From Candidatus Melainabacteria bacterium (lineage in GTDB: Bacteria > Cyanobacteriota > Vampirovibrionia > Obscuribacterales > Obscuribacteraceae), in NCBI GenBank assembly GCA_016212515.1, contig JACRFZ010000020.1:99241-163240 (forward strand): DNA of 64,000 nt. The letters run 5' to 3'. Below, one piece after another: positions 56,005 through 64,000 of the stretch; position 1 is the first letter of the stretch; each line of letters opens with the position of its first letter. Under the pieces are notes generated by a model. It had not been told where the DNA came from, did no database searches, and saw only the letters and a program-made list of their open reading frames with translations. Both the position numbers and the translations under genes were made by a program.

Positions 56005-56613
56005 TCAGTTCGGCAGACCGAAAAGCCCCTTGACGAGCCCCAGGGCCGCATCCTTATCATAACTGCGGTCGGCCGGCTGGCTTACCTGGGCCAGGTAGAA
56101 ATTGCGTCCCCGCCTCAGGCAAGCCACCAGTCCACCGTACTGCTTATCGGCAACACCTTTCACCGTCAAAAGCTGAAAACGCAAAATCAGTTTGCCGCTC
56201 CCATCCGCAATCTCTTGCTTATCTCTTTCCTTCACGGATGAAAGCCTGGCGAACTGAGGTTGACTGCCGGTTCCGACCAGCACATTTTCACAAGCCTGCT
56301 CCAGGAAGCGGTTTTCGTCAAAGTACTCCTTGGGATCTTCCAGATCTAGGCGCAAGAAGAGAACCTGCTTTTCAGCCTTTGCTTCCTCGAGAAAGCAAAC
56401 CAACCCGCCCCGGTCTTTTAGCCCCAGGTAGGGATTGAGACCCGCCGCCCCGGGACCCAGTTCGCGGGCAATGCTTTTGAGAGCGACCGGATCAACCATG
56501 CGTTTGCCCAGCCGGCCCAGATAGTCCACCGCCTGCACGCCCAGAAAGCCTCCCAGGAGAAGAAGCATGGCTCCCAGACCGGCCAGGGATTTGATGGCAA
56601 AGGGCAGCCGCAC
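56005..56613 (-). CDS. Single-pass membrane protein, unknown
   Basis: A 202-residue protein with an N-terminal hydrophobic segment (about 10-30, SLAGLGAMLLLLGGFLGV) that may be a signal anchor. The rest is a soluble domain of mixed helix and strand with no recognised family. It follows folD by 3 bases on the same strand, so co-transcription is likely. Probably faces the periplasm. Confidence 0.65.
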   Translation of the reverse strand: MRLPFAIKSLAGLGAMLLLLGGFLGVQAVDYLGRLGKRMVDPVALKSIARELGPGAAGLNPYLGLKDRGGLVCFLEEAKAEKQVLFLRLDLEDPKEYFDENRFLEQACENVLVGTGSQPQFARLSSVKERDKQEIADGSGKLILRFQLLTVKGVADKQYGGLVACLRRGRNFYLAQVSQPADRSYDKDAALGLVKGLFGLPN

Positions 56614-56616
56614 GCT

Positions 56617-57516
56617 CTATTTAACTCCCAGTCGCCGCTTCCATGAGACAAACGTGTTGGAGAGCAGCATGGCTACCGTCATGGGACCAACGCCGCCGGG
56701 CACGGGCGTAATTGCAGAAGCGCGGGCGGCCGCCGGTTCATAATCCACATCGCCGGTCAGTCTACCTTTGCCGCTGGCGTCCTCTACCCGGTTGATACCC
56801 ACATCTATAACCACGGCGCCGGGCTTGACCCAGTCCCCCTTGATCATATTGGCCCTGCCGCAAGCAGCCACGAGCACGTCGGCGCTGCGGCAGACTGCGT
56901 CCAGATCTTTGGTGCGGGAATGACAGAGGGTAACGGTGGCATCTTTAGCCAGGAGCAAGAGCGCCACCGGCTTACCGACCAGGGCGGAACGCCCGACCAC
57001 TACCGCATGCTTGCCCTTCAACTCCACCTGTTGATCAGCCAATAGTTCCATCACACCCAGCGGCGTGCAGGGGAAAAGCCCTGGCTCACCAATAGCCAGG
57101 CGTCCCTGGTTGATAGCCGTCAAACCGTCCACATCCTTGTCGGCGTCGATCAAGGCCAGCACAGCACGGCTGTTTATGTGAGAAGGCAAGGGCAGTTGCA
57201 CCAGAATACCGTCTACATTTTCATCGCTGTTGAGCTTCCGGACCAGTTCCTGCACTGTTTCCTGGGCTGTATCATGGGGCAAAACATGGTGGAAACTGGC
57301 AATTCCCACCGCTTCGCAAGCGGCTATCTTGTTTTTCACATAGGTGCGTGATGCCGGATCTTCACCGACAAGAACCACGGCCAGTCCTGGTTTACGCAAA
57401 CCGCCCTGCGCCGCCAGATGACCGGCCAGTTCGGTGCGGATTCGCTCCTTGACCTTTTCCGCTACGGCCTTACCATCGATACGAAGACCAGCCTTATTCA
57501 TTGCTTCTGTGCCCAA
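56617..57516 (-). CDS. folD: FolD, methylene-THF dehydrogenase/cyclohydrolase
   Basis: FolD interconverts methylene-, methenyl- and formyl-tetrahydrofolate. The 299-residue product shows the active-site lysine in YVKNKIAACE, QLPLPSHI, and PVPGGVGPMTVAMLL near the end. TTG at 57516 has GAGGG eight bases upstream; an ATG at 57501 would drop five residues but lacks a ribosome site at good distance. It is located between thiL (72 bases upstream) and the membrane protein gene. Confidence 0.95.
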   Translation of the reverse strand: MGTEAMNKAGLRIDGKAVAEKVKERIRTELAGHLAAQGGLRKPGLAVVLVGEDPASRTYVKNKIAACEAVGIASFHHVLPHDTAQETVQELVRKLNSDENVDGILVQLPLPSHINSRAVLALIDADKDVDGLTAINQGRLAIGEPGLFPCTPLGVMELLADQQVELKGKHAVVVGRSALVGKPVALLLLAKDATVTLCHSRTKDLDAVCRSADVLVAACGRANMIKGDWVKPGAVVIDVGINRVEDASGKGRLTGDVDYEPAAARASAITPVPGGVGPMTVAMLLSNTFVSWKRRLGVK

Positions 57517-57588
57517 AATCCCTTCCCTCTTTTGTTACTGTCCTGCATTTAGTACCGGTTCCAGGAAACATTTTTACTACCGGTTGTC

Positions 57589-58620
57589 CTACCAGAAATG
57601 TTGAAAACAATTACTCAAATCAGCAAAACCGGTGAGCCGCTCACTGATTTTACCGCCTTCTCGAAACATCACCTCGCCGCTTCGACCCTGCCGAACCACT
57701 CCAATTGGTGAAAAAGAGGGGTCAAGTTTCAAGAGTGCCGGCAAAAGTTCCTCCGGCACCGTACCCACCAGTTCATAGTCTTCGCCGCCGTAAAGGGCGA
57801 AAGCGAGCGGGTCTTTCTGCCACTGCCGGGAATATTCATAGACGGCTTCCGGCACGGGGATTTTATCCAGGTCAATGGTCATGGCCACACCGCTGGCCCG
57901 GGCTATTTGCACCAGCCCGTCGGCAAGACCGTCGGAAGCATCCATGAGCGAACCGCGCCCGCCGGTCAGCTCTACAAGATGCCAGGCACTACTGAGACGC
58001 GGCTCGGGCCGAAAATGCATCTGCAAGAGACTTTGCGAGTGACTGCCGGGACGAAGCAAAGCCAGGGGAATCAAGGAAGCGCCCAGAGGACCGGGTCTGG
58101 TCTCGCTCTGGGAAAGGCGATTCAAGAGACTGAGAGCGGCGCCGCTGCCGCCGAAACTGCCTGTCACCACCACAATTTCACCGACGGAAGCAGTGCTGCG
58201 CCGCATGATACCGGCTTCGTGCACGTCACCCATGGCCGTGACATTGATCACGAGCTTTTCACCGGAAGTGAGATCGCCGCCCACTATGCGGGCCCGGTAG
58301 CGAGCGGCGCAGTCACAAAGACCCAGGTAGAGCCTGCGTAACTCGGAGGTGCCGAAATCACCCGGCATGGTGAGAGCCACCGTCAAGAAACGGGGACGAC
58401 CGGCCATGGCCGCAATATCGCTCAAGTTCACAGCGCAGGCTTTCCAGCCCAGAGCGAGAAGATCAGTCCACTCCAGACGGAAGTGGGTCCCCTCCACCAG
58501 GGTATCGGTGGTAACGAGACCACGCCCCGGCAAAACAGCGCAATCATCACCGATGAAAGGACTGCCGGTCCATTCCTTAATTCCGGCGATCAATTTAAGT
58601 TCTCTCTCGAAAGAGGGCAT
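57589..58620 (-). CDS. thiL: ThiL, thiamine-monophosphate kinase
   Basis: ThiL adds the last phosphate to make thiamine diphosphate. The product is 343 residues from the ATG at 58620. Visible are FIGDDCAVL near the N-terminus, GGDLTSGEKLVINVTAMG (GGD metal site) and LMDASDGLADGL. A TTG at 58659 would add 13 residues; GAGGCGG lies ahead of the ATG at 58620 and supports it. No other thiamine gene is adjacent. Confidence 0.93.
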   Translation of the reverse strand: MPSFERELKLIAGIKEWTGSPFIGDDCAVLPGRGLVTTDTLVEGTHFRLEWTDLLALGWKACAVNLSDIAAMAGRPRFLTVALTMPGDFGTSELRRLYLGLCDCAARYRARIVGGDLTSGEKLVINVTAMGDVHEAGIMRRSTASVGEIVVVTGSFGGSGAALSLLNRLSQSETRPGPLGASLIPLALLRPGSHSQSLLQMHFRPEPRLSSAWHLVELTGGRGSLMDASDGLADGLVQIARASGVAMTIDLDKIPVPEAVYEYSRQWQKDPLAFALYGGEDYELVGTVPEELLPALLKLDPSFSPIGVVRQGRSGEVMFREGGKISERLTGFADLSNCFQHFW

Positions 58621-58774
58621 AAATTCCGCCTCGTACAGCTCGGACCGCACACAAGTCAAATCGCCGCTCCAGCATGACGGCCGGGGCGAATAAACTCAAG
58701 AGGCAAGCCCCTAATCTCAACAAATGCTTCGCAAATGCTACAATCAGCCTTGGAAGTGCTTAAGGGCCGCTCAC

Positions 58775-59029
58775 ATGAACCCAATTATTCAAATTATCGA
58801 TGGTGTTATCAGTATTTTCAGCATGGCGCTGATTCTCTGGTGCCTGCTCACCTGGTTTCCCAATATCAATTGGTACGATCAGCCCTGGCGCACCCTCGAC
58901 AAAATTGTGCGGCCGGTGCTGGCGCCCGTCAAAAAGGTGATTCCGCCCATCGGTAATATCGACATCTCGGCCATGGTCCTGGCCGTAGCTCTCGGTTTCA
59001 TCCGAAACATACTGCATGCCTTGTTCTAA
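58775..59029 (+). CDS. YggT family membrane protein
   Basis: An 84-residue two-helix YggT/Ycf19 family protein: first helix about 5-28 with the family pattern LILWCLLTWFPNINW, the linker DKIVRPVLAPVKKVIPPIGNIDIS, and a second helix ending in the C-terminus. Family members are implicated in cell division or in organelle nucleoid layout. The ATG at 58775 has AAGGG nine bases upstream; the longer frame from 58724 has no family counterpart. Confidence 0.9.
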   Translation: MNPIIQIIDGVISIFSMALILWCLLTWFPNINWYDQPWRTLDKIVRPVLAPVKKVIPPIGNIDISAMVLAVALGFIRNILHALF

Positions 59030-59180
59030 TGACGCCGGTGCAATTGTTAAATTCCTTGAGTGTTTCTCTCTGCTTATGGCTCTAGAATAATGACCGCCGG
59101 TATCTGCCGCGGGCTAACCTCGTTCTGGGCTCGCGCGAGAAACAGCTAGCGGCGCACAAGAAACTACCGCTGGGAAGACA

Positions 59181-61247
59181 ATGCCTACAAGACGCGCCTT
59201 TCTCTTTTCTTCGTTGAGCTATCTGGCCGGAAGCCTGTTGCTGCCATCGGCCCTGGAACCGGCCCAGGCCCGCAAGGCACCGCGCACCCAAAACCCTTTT
59301 GCCGGCGGTAGCGGACCCCGCACCCTTTTCAAAGAGGAGTGGCCGCCGGCGATTCTACCGGCCCATGTGGGTGTCATCGATAAAGGTTATCTTTGTTTCA
59401 CCGACGACCTCGGTCGCCTGGCCGTAGTGGACATGCGCAAACCGTCAGCGGGCAAGCCTCCCTTCAAGGTGCTGGCCTCCTTGAGCGGGCTTGGAAACAA
59501 GGTTATCGACTTTGCCGTCGGACCTTTTGCCGCTTACGGCCTGGTTTATCGGGAAAACGACAACCATGAAGCAGTGGTCACCCTGGTTTCAGTTTCCCTC
59601 ACCCCGGCCACGGCGCCTACTATCATCAATGAACTACCCTTAACCAGACTGACTGACGCCCAGGCCATCACCACCAGCGGCGACCTGATTTGCCTGGCCG
59701 GCACGGCTGCCTCCGGCGAATCCCTTGTCTCCATATATGGTGCGCCTAATCGCCGCGGCGAAAGCAAAGAGCCCACGTATATTGCCAGCCTCAGCGTCAA
59801 TCAACCGATCCGGGCCCTCGACCTCACCGAAAAACAACTGACCATCCTCTCCTCCGACACCAATGGCCAGCGCTCTCAACTGGATTACGTACTGGTCTCC
59901 AATGCCGGAGCACCGGAAGTGCAGAGCGCGGTAAAGATGGAAGGCGATTACCGTGTTTTGTCTCGCTTCAAAGACACCGTACTTGTAGCCGGCTACGAAA
60001 AAGGCAGCCGCCCGGGCAAAGGTCGCTGCTTTGCTCGCACGGTCAGCACCGGCACCAATGCCAGAGCGATTTCCACCATCACTCTCGATCCGATTCTCAC
60101 AGTAGAGTCGGCGGCAGCGCAAAAAGATCGTTTTGTGGTGGTGGGCAGAAGCGCCGGCAAACGCAACATTATTACCCTGGTGAACGACTCGAACAAGGCT
60201 CTCATACGAGAGCAAGTACTCGACCTGAAAACCAGCAAGACAGAAGCCGGCCTACCCGCCCAGGGCACGGCTGCCGTCATTTACAGAGAACCGCTCATCT
60301 ACATAGCTTCCGGCTGGTCGGGTGTACAAATGCTCACCCGCTCGAAAGAAGGCTTCAGCCTCACTACCTCCTACAATATCCCCAGGCTGGCCGCCTCGGG
60401 GCTGGCCACCTTCCGGGACAATGTGGTGCTGGTGGGCGCGGAGTTGCAACTTTACAACATCAGCCGACCGGATCGCCCCATGCTTATGAAAGCAGCAGAG
60501 CCAAGCACTTCGGTCAAGTCGGTGGTAGGCGCGGGTAGTTATGTACTCTGCCTCGGCAAAGACGAGTTGACCATGCGCAAAATGGATCGCAACATGCTGG
60601 AAAACCCCATCGCCCAGCTCAAGATCAGCGCTTCGCAAATCTGCTTCGATAACGCCGAAAAAGAACAACGTTGTTATGCCATCAAAAATTCAGAAAAGAG
60701 CACCAGAGTAACCCGCTTCAAAGTCTATCAAGACGGTCTGGTGAAAGAAGTAAGCTTTGATGTACCGGGCTGTTTCAACCGTTGCCAGGCCAGAAACGGC
60801 GAACTTCTGCTGGCCGGTCTCAACGACCTGGTCTTACTGAGTGCCGGTGAAAAAGACAGCGATATGGTCACTAAGTGCACACGCCACTTCGACAACCTGG
60901 CCGTTCGTGATATCGCCCTTGGTGACAACTCGATCTTGATGACGGCGGTAGACAAAGATACCAAAGGCTTCTTCCTAGTCCTCTCCAAAGAGGCAGGCGA
61001 GGCCGGAACCAGAGGGTCTATCGACTTACCTCATGACGGCGTCGCCCTTGCCGTACAAGGCACTAAGGCCGTTTCGGTGGGGCGCACCCCGGAAGGAAAA
61101 GACGTAGCTACCGTGGTTTCCTTCAGCCAGGAAAGTGCACCACAGGTAACATCAACACTGCCGGTTCTCGATGGTGTTTCTTCGGTATCTCTGAATGGCC
61201 AACTGGCGATTTTAGCCGGGCGCGGTCTGGAAATAGTCAATCTCTAA
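59181..61247 (+). CDS. Tat-type secreted beta-propeller-like protein
   Basis: A 688-residue protein with a twin-arginine-like signal (TRRAFLFSSLSYLAGSLLL, cleavage near ARKAP). The mature part is a run of beta repeats with the look of LVIVD-type propeller blades (GDLICLAGTAASGESLVSIYG; FRDNVVLVGAELQLYNISRPDRP). At least eight such units can be seen. A folded cofactor-bearing protein exported by Tat is plausible, but no cofactor motif is evident. It ends 26 bases ahead of the symporter gene. Confidence 0.78.
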   Translation: MPTRRAFLFSSLSYLAGSLLLPSALEPAQARKAPRTQNPFAGGSGPRTLFKEEWPPAILPAHVGVIDKGYLCFTDDLGRLAVVDMRKPSAGKPPFKVLASLSGLGNKVIDFAVGPFAAYGLVYRENDNHEAVVTLVSVSLTPATAPTIINELPLTRLTDAQAITTSGDLICLAGTAASGESLVSIYGAPNRRGESKEPTYIASLSVNQPIRALDLTEKQLTILSSDTNGQRSQLDYVLVSNAGAPEVQSAVKMEGDYRVLSRFKDTVLVAGYEKGSRPGKGRCFARTVSTGTNARAISTITLDPILTVESAAAQKDRFVVVGRSAGKRNIITLVNDSNKALIREQVLDLKTSKTEAGLPAQGTAAVIYREPLIYIASGWSGVQMLTRSKEGFSLTTSYNIPRLAASGLATFRDNVVLVGAELQLYNISRPDRPMLMKAAEPSTSVKSVVGAGSYVLCLGKDELTMRKMDRNMLENPIAQLKISASQICFDNAEKEQRCYAIKNSEKSTRVTRFKVYQDGLVKEVSFDVPGCFNRCQARNGELLLAGLNDLVLLSAGEKDSDMVTKCTRHFDNLAVRDIALGDNSILMTAVDKDTKGFFLVLSKEAGEAGTRGSIDLPHDGVALAVQGTKAVSVGRTPEGKDVATVVSFSQESAPQVTSTLPVLDGVSSVSLNGQLAILAGRGLEIVNL

Positions 61248-61273
61248 ATCATGCCGGAGGCAATTTTGAGCAC

Positions 61274-62578
61274 ATGAGCACCACGGATTCGCCCCTGACA
61301 GAGAGCAAACCCCGGTCTAAATTCAGCCTGGGATTGACGGCGCAGATCTTCATCGGGCTCATTCTGGGGGTAGCAGTCGGACAATTCGCGCCGGAATGGG
61401 GAAAAGCTATGGCTCCCGGTGCCGATGTATTTCTGCACCTGATCAAAACCATCATCGCGCCTCTGGTCTTCGCCACCCTGGTGGTGGGCATCGCCGGTTC
61501 TTCTCACAGCCATTCCCTGGGAAGACTGGGCTTCAAATGTTTCATCTACTTCGAACTAGTGACCACTTTCGCCCTGGTGGTGGGTCTGGCCATGGTCAAC
61601 TGGTTGCAACCGGGAGCGGGCATCGACCTGGCAGGCGCCTCGGTCACCCAGGCCAATGAGCTGCTGGCTAAAAAGCCCAGCGCCGGCGACTTGATTGTGC
61701 ACATCTTTCCCACCAGTATCATCGATGCCATGGCCCGCGGTGATGTTCTACAAATAGTGGTTTTCACCATCATTTTCGCCCTCGGTGTAAAAGCAGCAAG
61801 AGCCACTCAAATAGTTGATTTCTGCCAATCACTGGCCGAGGTGATGTTCAAGTACACAGGCTATGTCATGAAATTCGCCCCCATCGGTGTGGCCTGTGCC
61901 ATGGGCAACACAGTCGGCAAGTACGGACTGGACGTTCTGGTCTCCCTGGGCAAACTGGTGGGAACCCTCTACCTGGCATTGATTATCTTTGTAGTCTTTG
62001 TGCTGGGTCCGGTTATGTACCTGGCCAAAGTGCCGATTAAGAAGTTCCTGGCGGCCGTGAAAGAACCCTTCATCCTGGCCTTTTCCACCACCAGCTCGGA
62101 AGCAGCGCTGCCCAAGGCTTTGCAAGCCATGGAAAGCATCGGCGTACCAAGACCGATTGTCAGTTTTGTGCTGCCCCTGGGTTATACCTTTAATTTAGAC
62201 GGCACCACCCTTTACCTCTCTCTGGCAGCCATCTTTGTGGCCCAGGCGGCGGGTGTGCATATGCCCATCGAAAAACAAGTCTTAATGCTCATCACCCTGA
62301 TGCTCACCAGTAAAGGGGTAGCGGCCGTGCCAAGAGCTTCCCTGGTGATTCTGGCCGGCACCCTGGCTACTTTTGATCTCCCACTAGCCGGAATTGCCCT
62401 GATTCTAGGAGTGGACACTCTTATGGACATGGCCCGCACCTCGGTCAATGTCTTCGGCAACTGCCTGGCTTCGGTGGTTCTGGCCAGGTGGGAAGGTGTT
62501 TTCGACGACCGGGCCGGCGAGCCCCTGGAAGAGAGCCCCAAGCTGCAGACAGTGGCCACTGCTGAAGTAAGCCAGTAG
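61274..62578 (+). CDS. Dicarboxylate/amino acid:cation symporter (DAACS)
   Basis: A 434-residue transporter of the GltP/DctA family, an inner-membrane symporter for glutamate, aspartate or C4-dicarboxylates with Na+ or H+. It has eight membrane helices, the serine-rich hairpin AFSTTSSEAALPKAL near residue 276, the NLDGTTLYL-type helix 7 motif and DTLMDMARTSVNVFGN in helix 8, which carries substrate-binding residues. Substrate choice between glutamate and dicarboxylate is not settled. Confidence 0.95.
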   Translation: MSTTDSPLTESKPRSKFSLGLTAQIFIGLILGVAVGQFAPEWGKAMAPGADVFLHLIKTIIAPLVFATLVVGIAGSSHSHSLGRLGFKCFIYFELVTTFALVVGLAMVNWLQPGAGIDLAGASVTQANELLAKKPSAGDLIVHIFPTSIIDAMARGDVLQIVVFTIIFALGVKAARATQIVDFCQSLAEVMFKYTGYVMKFAPIGVACAMGNTVGKYGLDVLVSLGKLVGTLYLALIIFVVFVLGPVMYLAKVPIKKFLAAVKEPFILAFSTTSSEAALPKALQAMESIGVPRPIVSFVLPLGYTFNLDGTTLYLSLAAIFVAQAAGVHMPIEKQVLMLITLMLTSKGVAAVPRASLVILAGTLATFDLPLAGIALILGVDTLMDMARTSVNVFGNCLASVVLARWEGVFDDRAGEPLEESPKLQTVATAEVSQ

Positions 62579-62803
62579 TAAGACCTGATCTTTAACCAGT
62601 AATTACCCTGAGCTTTTGACAAGCCGAGCGAAACTCCCGACCGGCGTGGATTGCAGCCTCGGTACCCAAGGGCAGTGGAAGATTGCAATTTAAGTAAGTA
62701 ATAAGCATTTACTCGCAGATCCGGTTATAAAAGTGGGTATCTACTGGTTATGCAATTACTGAAAAATCAGTACCTTGAAAATACTTTTGCCGGAGGTTGA
62801 GCA

Positions 62804-63742
62804 ATGAGTCCTTCTGAAACATCCACCAGACGTCGTTTCCCACGGCTCTCCTCGACAGCCTTCGAGCATCCACAGGACAGACAAGCCCTGGAAGCTCTCA
62901 GAAAGATTCCCATCCTCGATAAGGTTGTACACAAGTTTATCGAACTAGGCGCCGAGCGCTTTTTTCGGGCTCAACTTCTAGGCGGTGCCGTGCATGTGAC
63001 GCCCAAACAGTGTCCCAAGGTCTACAAACTCTTCAAAGAAGCGGCTGAAATTCTGGATATGCACGAGCCGGATTTATTCCTGGTTTCCAATCCCATTGTC
63101 AATGCCTTTACTTTCGGCGTGGATAGACCCTTCGTGGTGCTGCAAAGCGGTCTTGTAGACCTTCTCTCAGAAGAAGAGCTGATGGGTGTAATGGGACACG
63201 AACTGGGACACATCAAGGCCGGTCACGTACTTTATCGCAGCCTGGTGATCCTGCTCCTGCAAATATCGCACCGCATTATCCCGATTCCTGGACTGGCTCA
63301 AATCGCGCTGCAAATCGCCCTTTACGACTGGTACAGAAAGTCGGAGCTGACGGCCGACCGCGCCGAACTTTTGGTCACGCAAGACCTCTCGGTCTGCATC
63401 AACACCCATATGAAACTCTCCGCCGGTTCCAAAACCATTTTTGAACAAATGGATCACCAGGAGTTTCTGCGCCAGGCAGAGAGCTATGAAGATATGGACT
63501 ACAGCACCCTCAATAAGGTCTATAAGCTGCTGATTGAAATCGGCATGACCCACCCCATTCCTGTTTACCGGGCCCGGGAAATAAAACAGTGGGCCGATTC
63601 CAAAGCCTTCAGTGAAATAATGGCCGGTCGCTTCCCCACCAAAGACCAGGAAGTGACCACGCGCAACTGCCCCCACTGCGGGGTGGAAGTGGCACCATCT
63701 TTCTTCTTCTGTCCGGATTGCGGCAAAAACACAAGGGTCTAA
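62804..63742 (+). CDS. M48-family metalloprotease with C-terminal zinc ribbon
   Basis: A 312-residue zinc protease of the M48 (HtpX/Ste24-like) family. The active site is HELGH (H132, E133, H136), with a third ligand in ELTADRAELL. Unlike HtpX it has few hydrophobic segments (one near 145-160 and another near 165-180). The last 35 residues form a zinc ribbon (CPHC and CPDC). GGAGG precedes the ATG. The ribbon fusion is uncommon and suggests binding to a partner or nucleic acid. It is followed by a strong terminator. Confidence 0.92.
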   Translation: MSPSETSTRRRFPRLSSTAFEHPQDRQALEALRKIPILDKVVHKFIELGAERFFRAQLLGGAVHVTPKQCPKVYKLFKEAAEILDMHEPDLFLVSNPIVNAFTFGVDRPFVVLQSGLVDLLSEEELMGVMGHELGHIKAGHVLYRSLVILLLQISHRIIPIPGLAQIALQIALYDWYRKSELTADRAELLVTQDLSVCINTHMKLSAGSKTIFEQMDHQEFLRQAESYEDMDYSTLNKVYKLLIEIGMTHPIPVYRAREIKQWADSKAFSEIMAGRFPTKDQEVTTRNCPHCGVEVAPSFFFCPDCGKNTRV

Positions 63743-63754
63743 AACAAGCACAAG

Positions 63755-63799
63755 ACAAACGGGAAGTGGCTGGTCGCAGGCCGCTTCCTGTTTGTTTTT
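63755..63799 (+). terminator. Intrinsic terminator after the M48 gene
   Basis: A 16-bp stem (ACAAACGGGAAGTGGC with GCCGCTTCCTGTTTGT, two G-U pairs), a 9-base loop and a TTTTT tail, 13 bases after the M48 stop. Confidence 0.9.
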
Positions 63800-63877
63800 G
63801 GAGACGCTTGGGTGCGAAAAATACGGAAGAAAAGGGTAAGCTAAGACTAAGACTGTAACGCTGAGAACCCGGTATCC

Positions 63878-64000
63878 ATGGCAATGCCCCCTAAACCAAT
63901 TACATATTTGCTCACTTTGGCTGCTTACGCAGCTTCCCTCACCCACGCCGCAGCGTTGCCACCATCGGCGACACCACCACATACAGCGGCGCCCCCTTCC
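63878..64000 (+). CDS. Start of a probable secreted protein (partial)
   Basis: An open frame from ATG 63878 to the window edge, 41 residues visible. It reads as a signal peptide (ITYLLTLAAYAASLTHA) followed by a Pro/Ala-rich start of the mature protein. An ATG at 63884 is an alternative start. There is no clear ribosome site. The product cannot be named from this fragment. Confidence 0.4.
   Translation, partial: MAMPPKPITYLLTLAAYAASLTHAAALPPSATPPHTAAPPS

Noticed and set aside
63167..63982. 271-residue minus-strand frame
   Set aside because: Antisense to the M48 protease and its terminator; no sensible protein features.

Overview
The window reads as one chromosomal stretch from a diderm bacterium related to Cyanobacteria, most likely a non-photosynthetic member of the Melainabacteria/Vampirovibrionia (Obscuribacterales-like). 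This is an inference. It rests on a secreted SLH-domain protein of cyanobacterial porin type, an Mrp ATPase without the CxxC motif, a very large fused Ser/Thr kinase-ATPase-GAF-histidine kinase of the kind common in cyanobacteria, outer-membrane-type barrels, many TPR proteins, and no photosynthesis genes. Genes are dense, mostly housekeeping, and several appear to start with TTG. I see no insertion sequence, prophage, CRISPR array or rRNA.

Layout. 1-4540: Fe-S assembly operon (sufB partial, sufD, a Rieske ferredoxin, sufS, sufU, sufT). 4700-8660: nucleoside hydrolase, TPR protein, Mrp ATPase, zinc-ribbon protein. 8756-11380: recN, tRNA-Gln with a clear promoter, rplY (bL25) and its terminator. 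11381-18455 (minus): a kinase-like protein abutting a 1695-residue LysM/helical-repeat/transglutaminase-like giant, then an outer-membrane barrel protein. 18540-19170: a small metal-response operon made of an operator, an ArsR/SmtB repressor and a 45-residue protein with 16 cysteines (metallothionein-like). 19289-23100: dienelactone hydrolase, SDR/DUF2867 protein, secreted TPR protein.

23276-32201: the 2056-residue hybrid kinase, a convergent membrane histidine kinase, an inositol-phosphatase family enzyme and the small SLH protein. 32765-36192: GatD-like amidotransferase, glycosyltransferase, secreted low-complexity protein, saccharopine dehydrogenase family protein. 36189-39124 (minus): yceD-rpmF-plsX-fabD, the classic ribosome/lipid operon but without fabH. 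39221-46530: amidohydrolase, degenerate GGDEF protein, secDF, a small MshEN-like protein, SDR, membrane TPR protein. 46531-51014: serine protease, RlpA-like barrel, secreted unknown, DUF190-crcB-queG operon. 51093-53433: a gene broken by one in-frame stop, queA and a small TPR-like gene. 53449-58620 (minus): second degenerate GGDEF protein, cinA, a 50-residue membrane protein, folD and thiL. 58775-64000: YggT protein, Tat-type secreted beta-propeller, dicarboxylate symporter, M48 protease with a zinc ribbon, and the start of another secreted protein.

The best candidates for something undescribed are the LysM-helical repeat-transglutaminase giant with its abutting pseudokinase-like partner (11381-17452), and the ArsR repressor plus Cys-rich mini-protein operon (18543-19166). 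The giant has a layout reminiscent of polymorphic toxins but no Sec signal. Other points worth following are the Rieske gene inside the suf operon, the single stop codon splitting the gene at 51093-51968, and two GGDEF proteins that both lack the catalytic signature.
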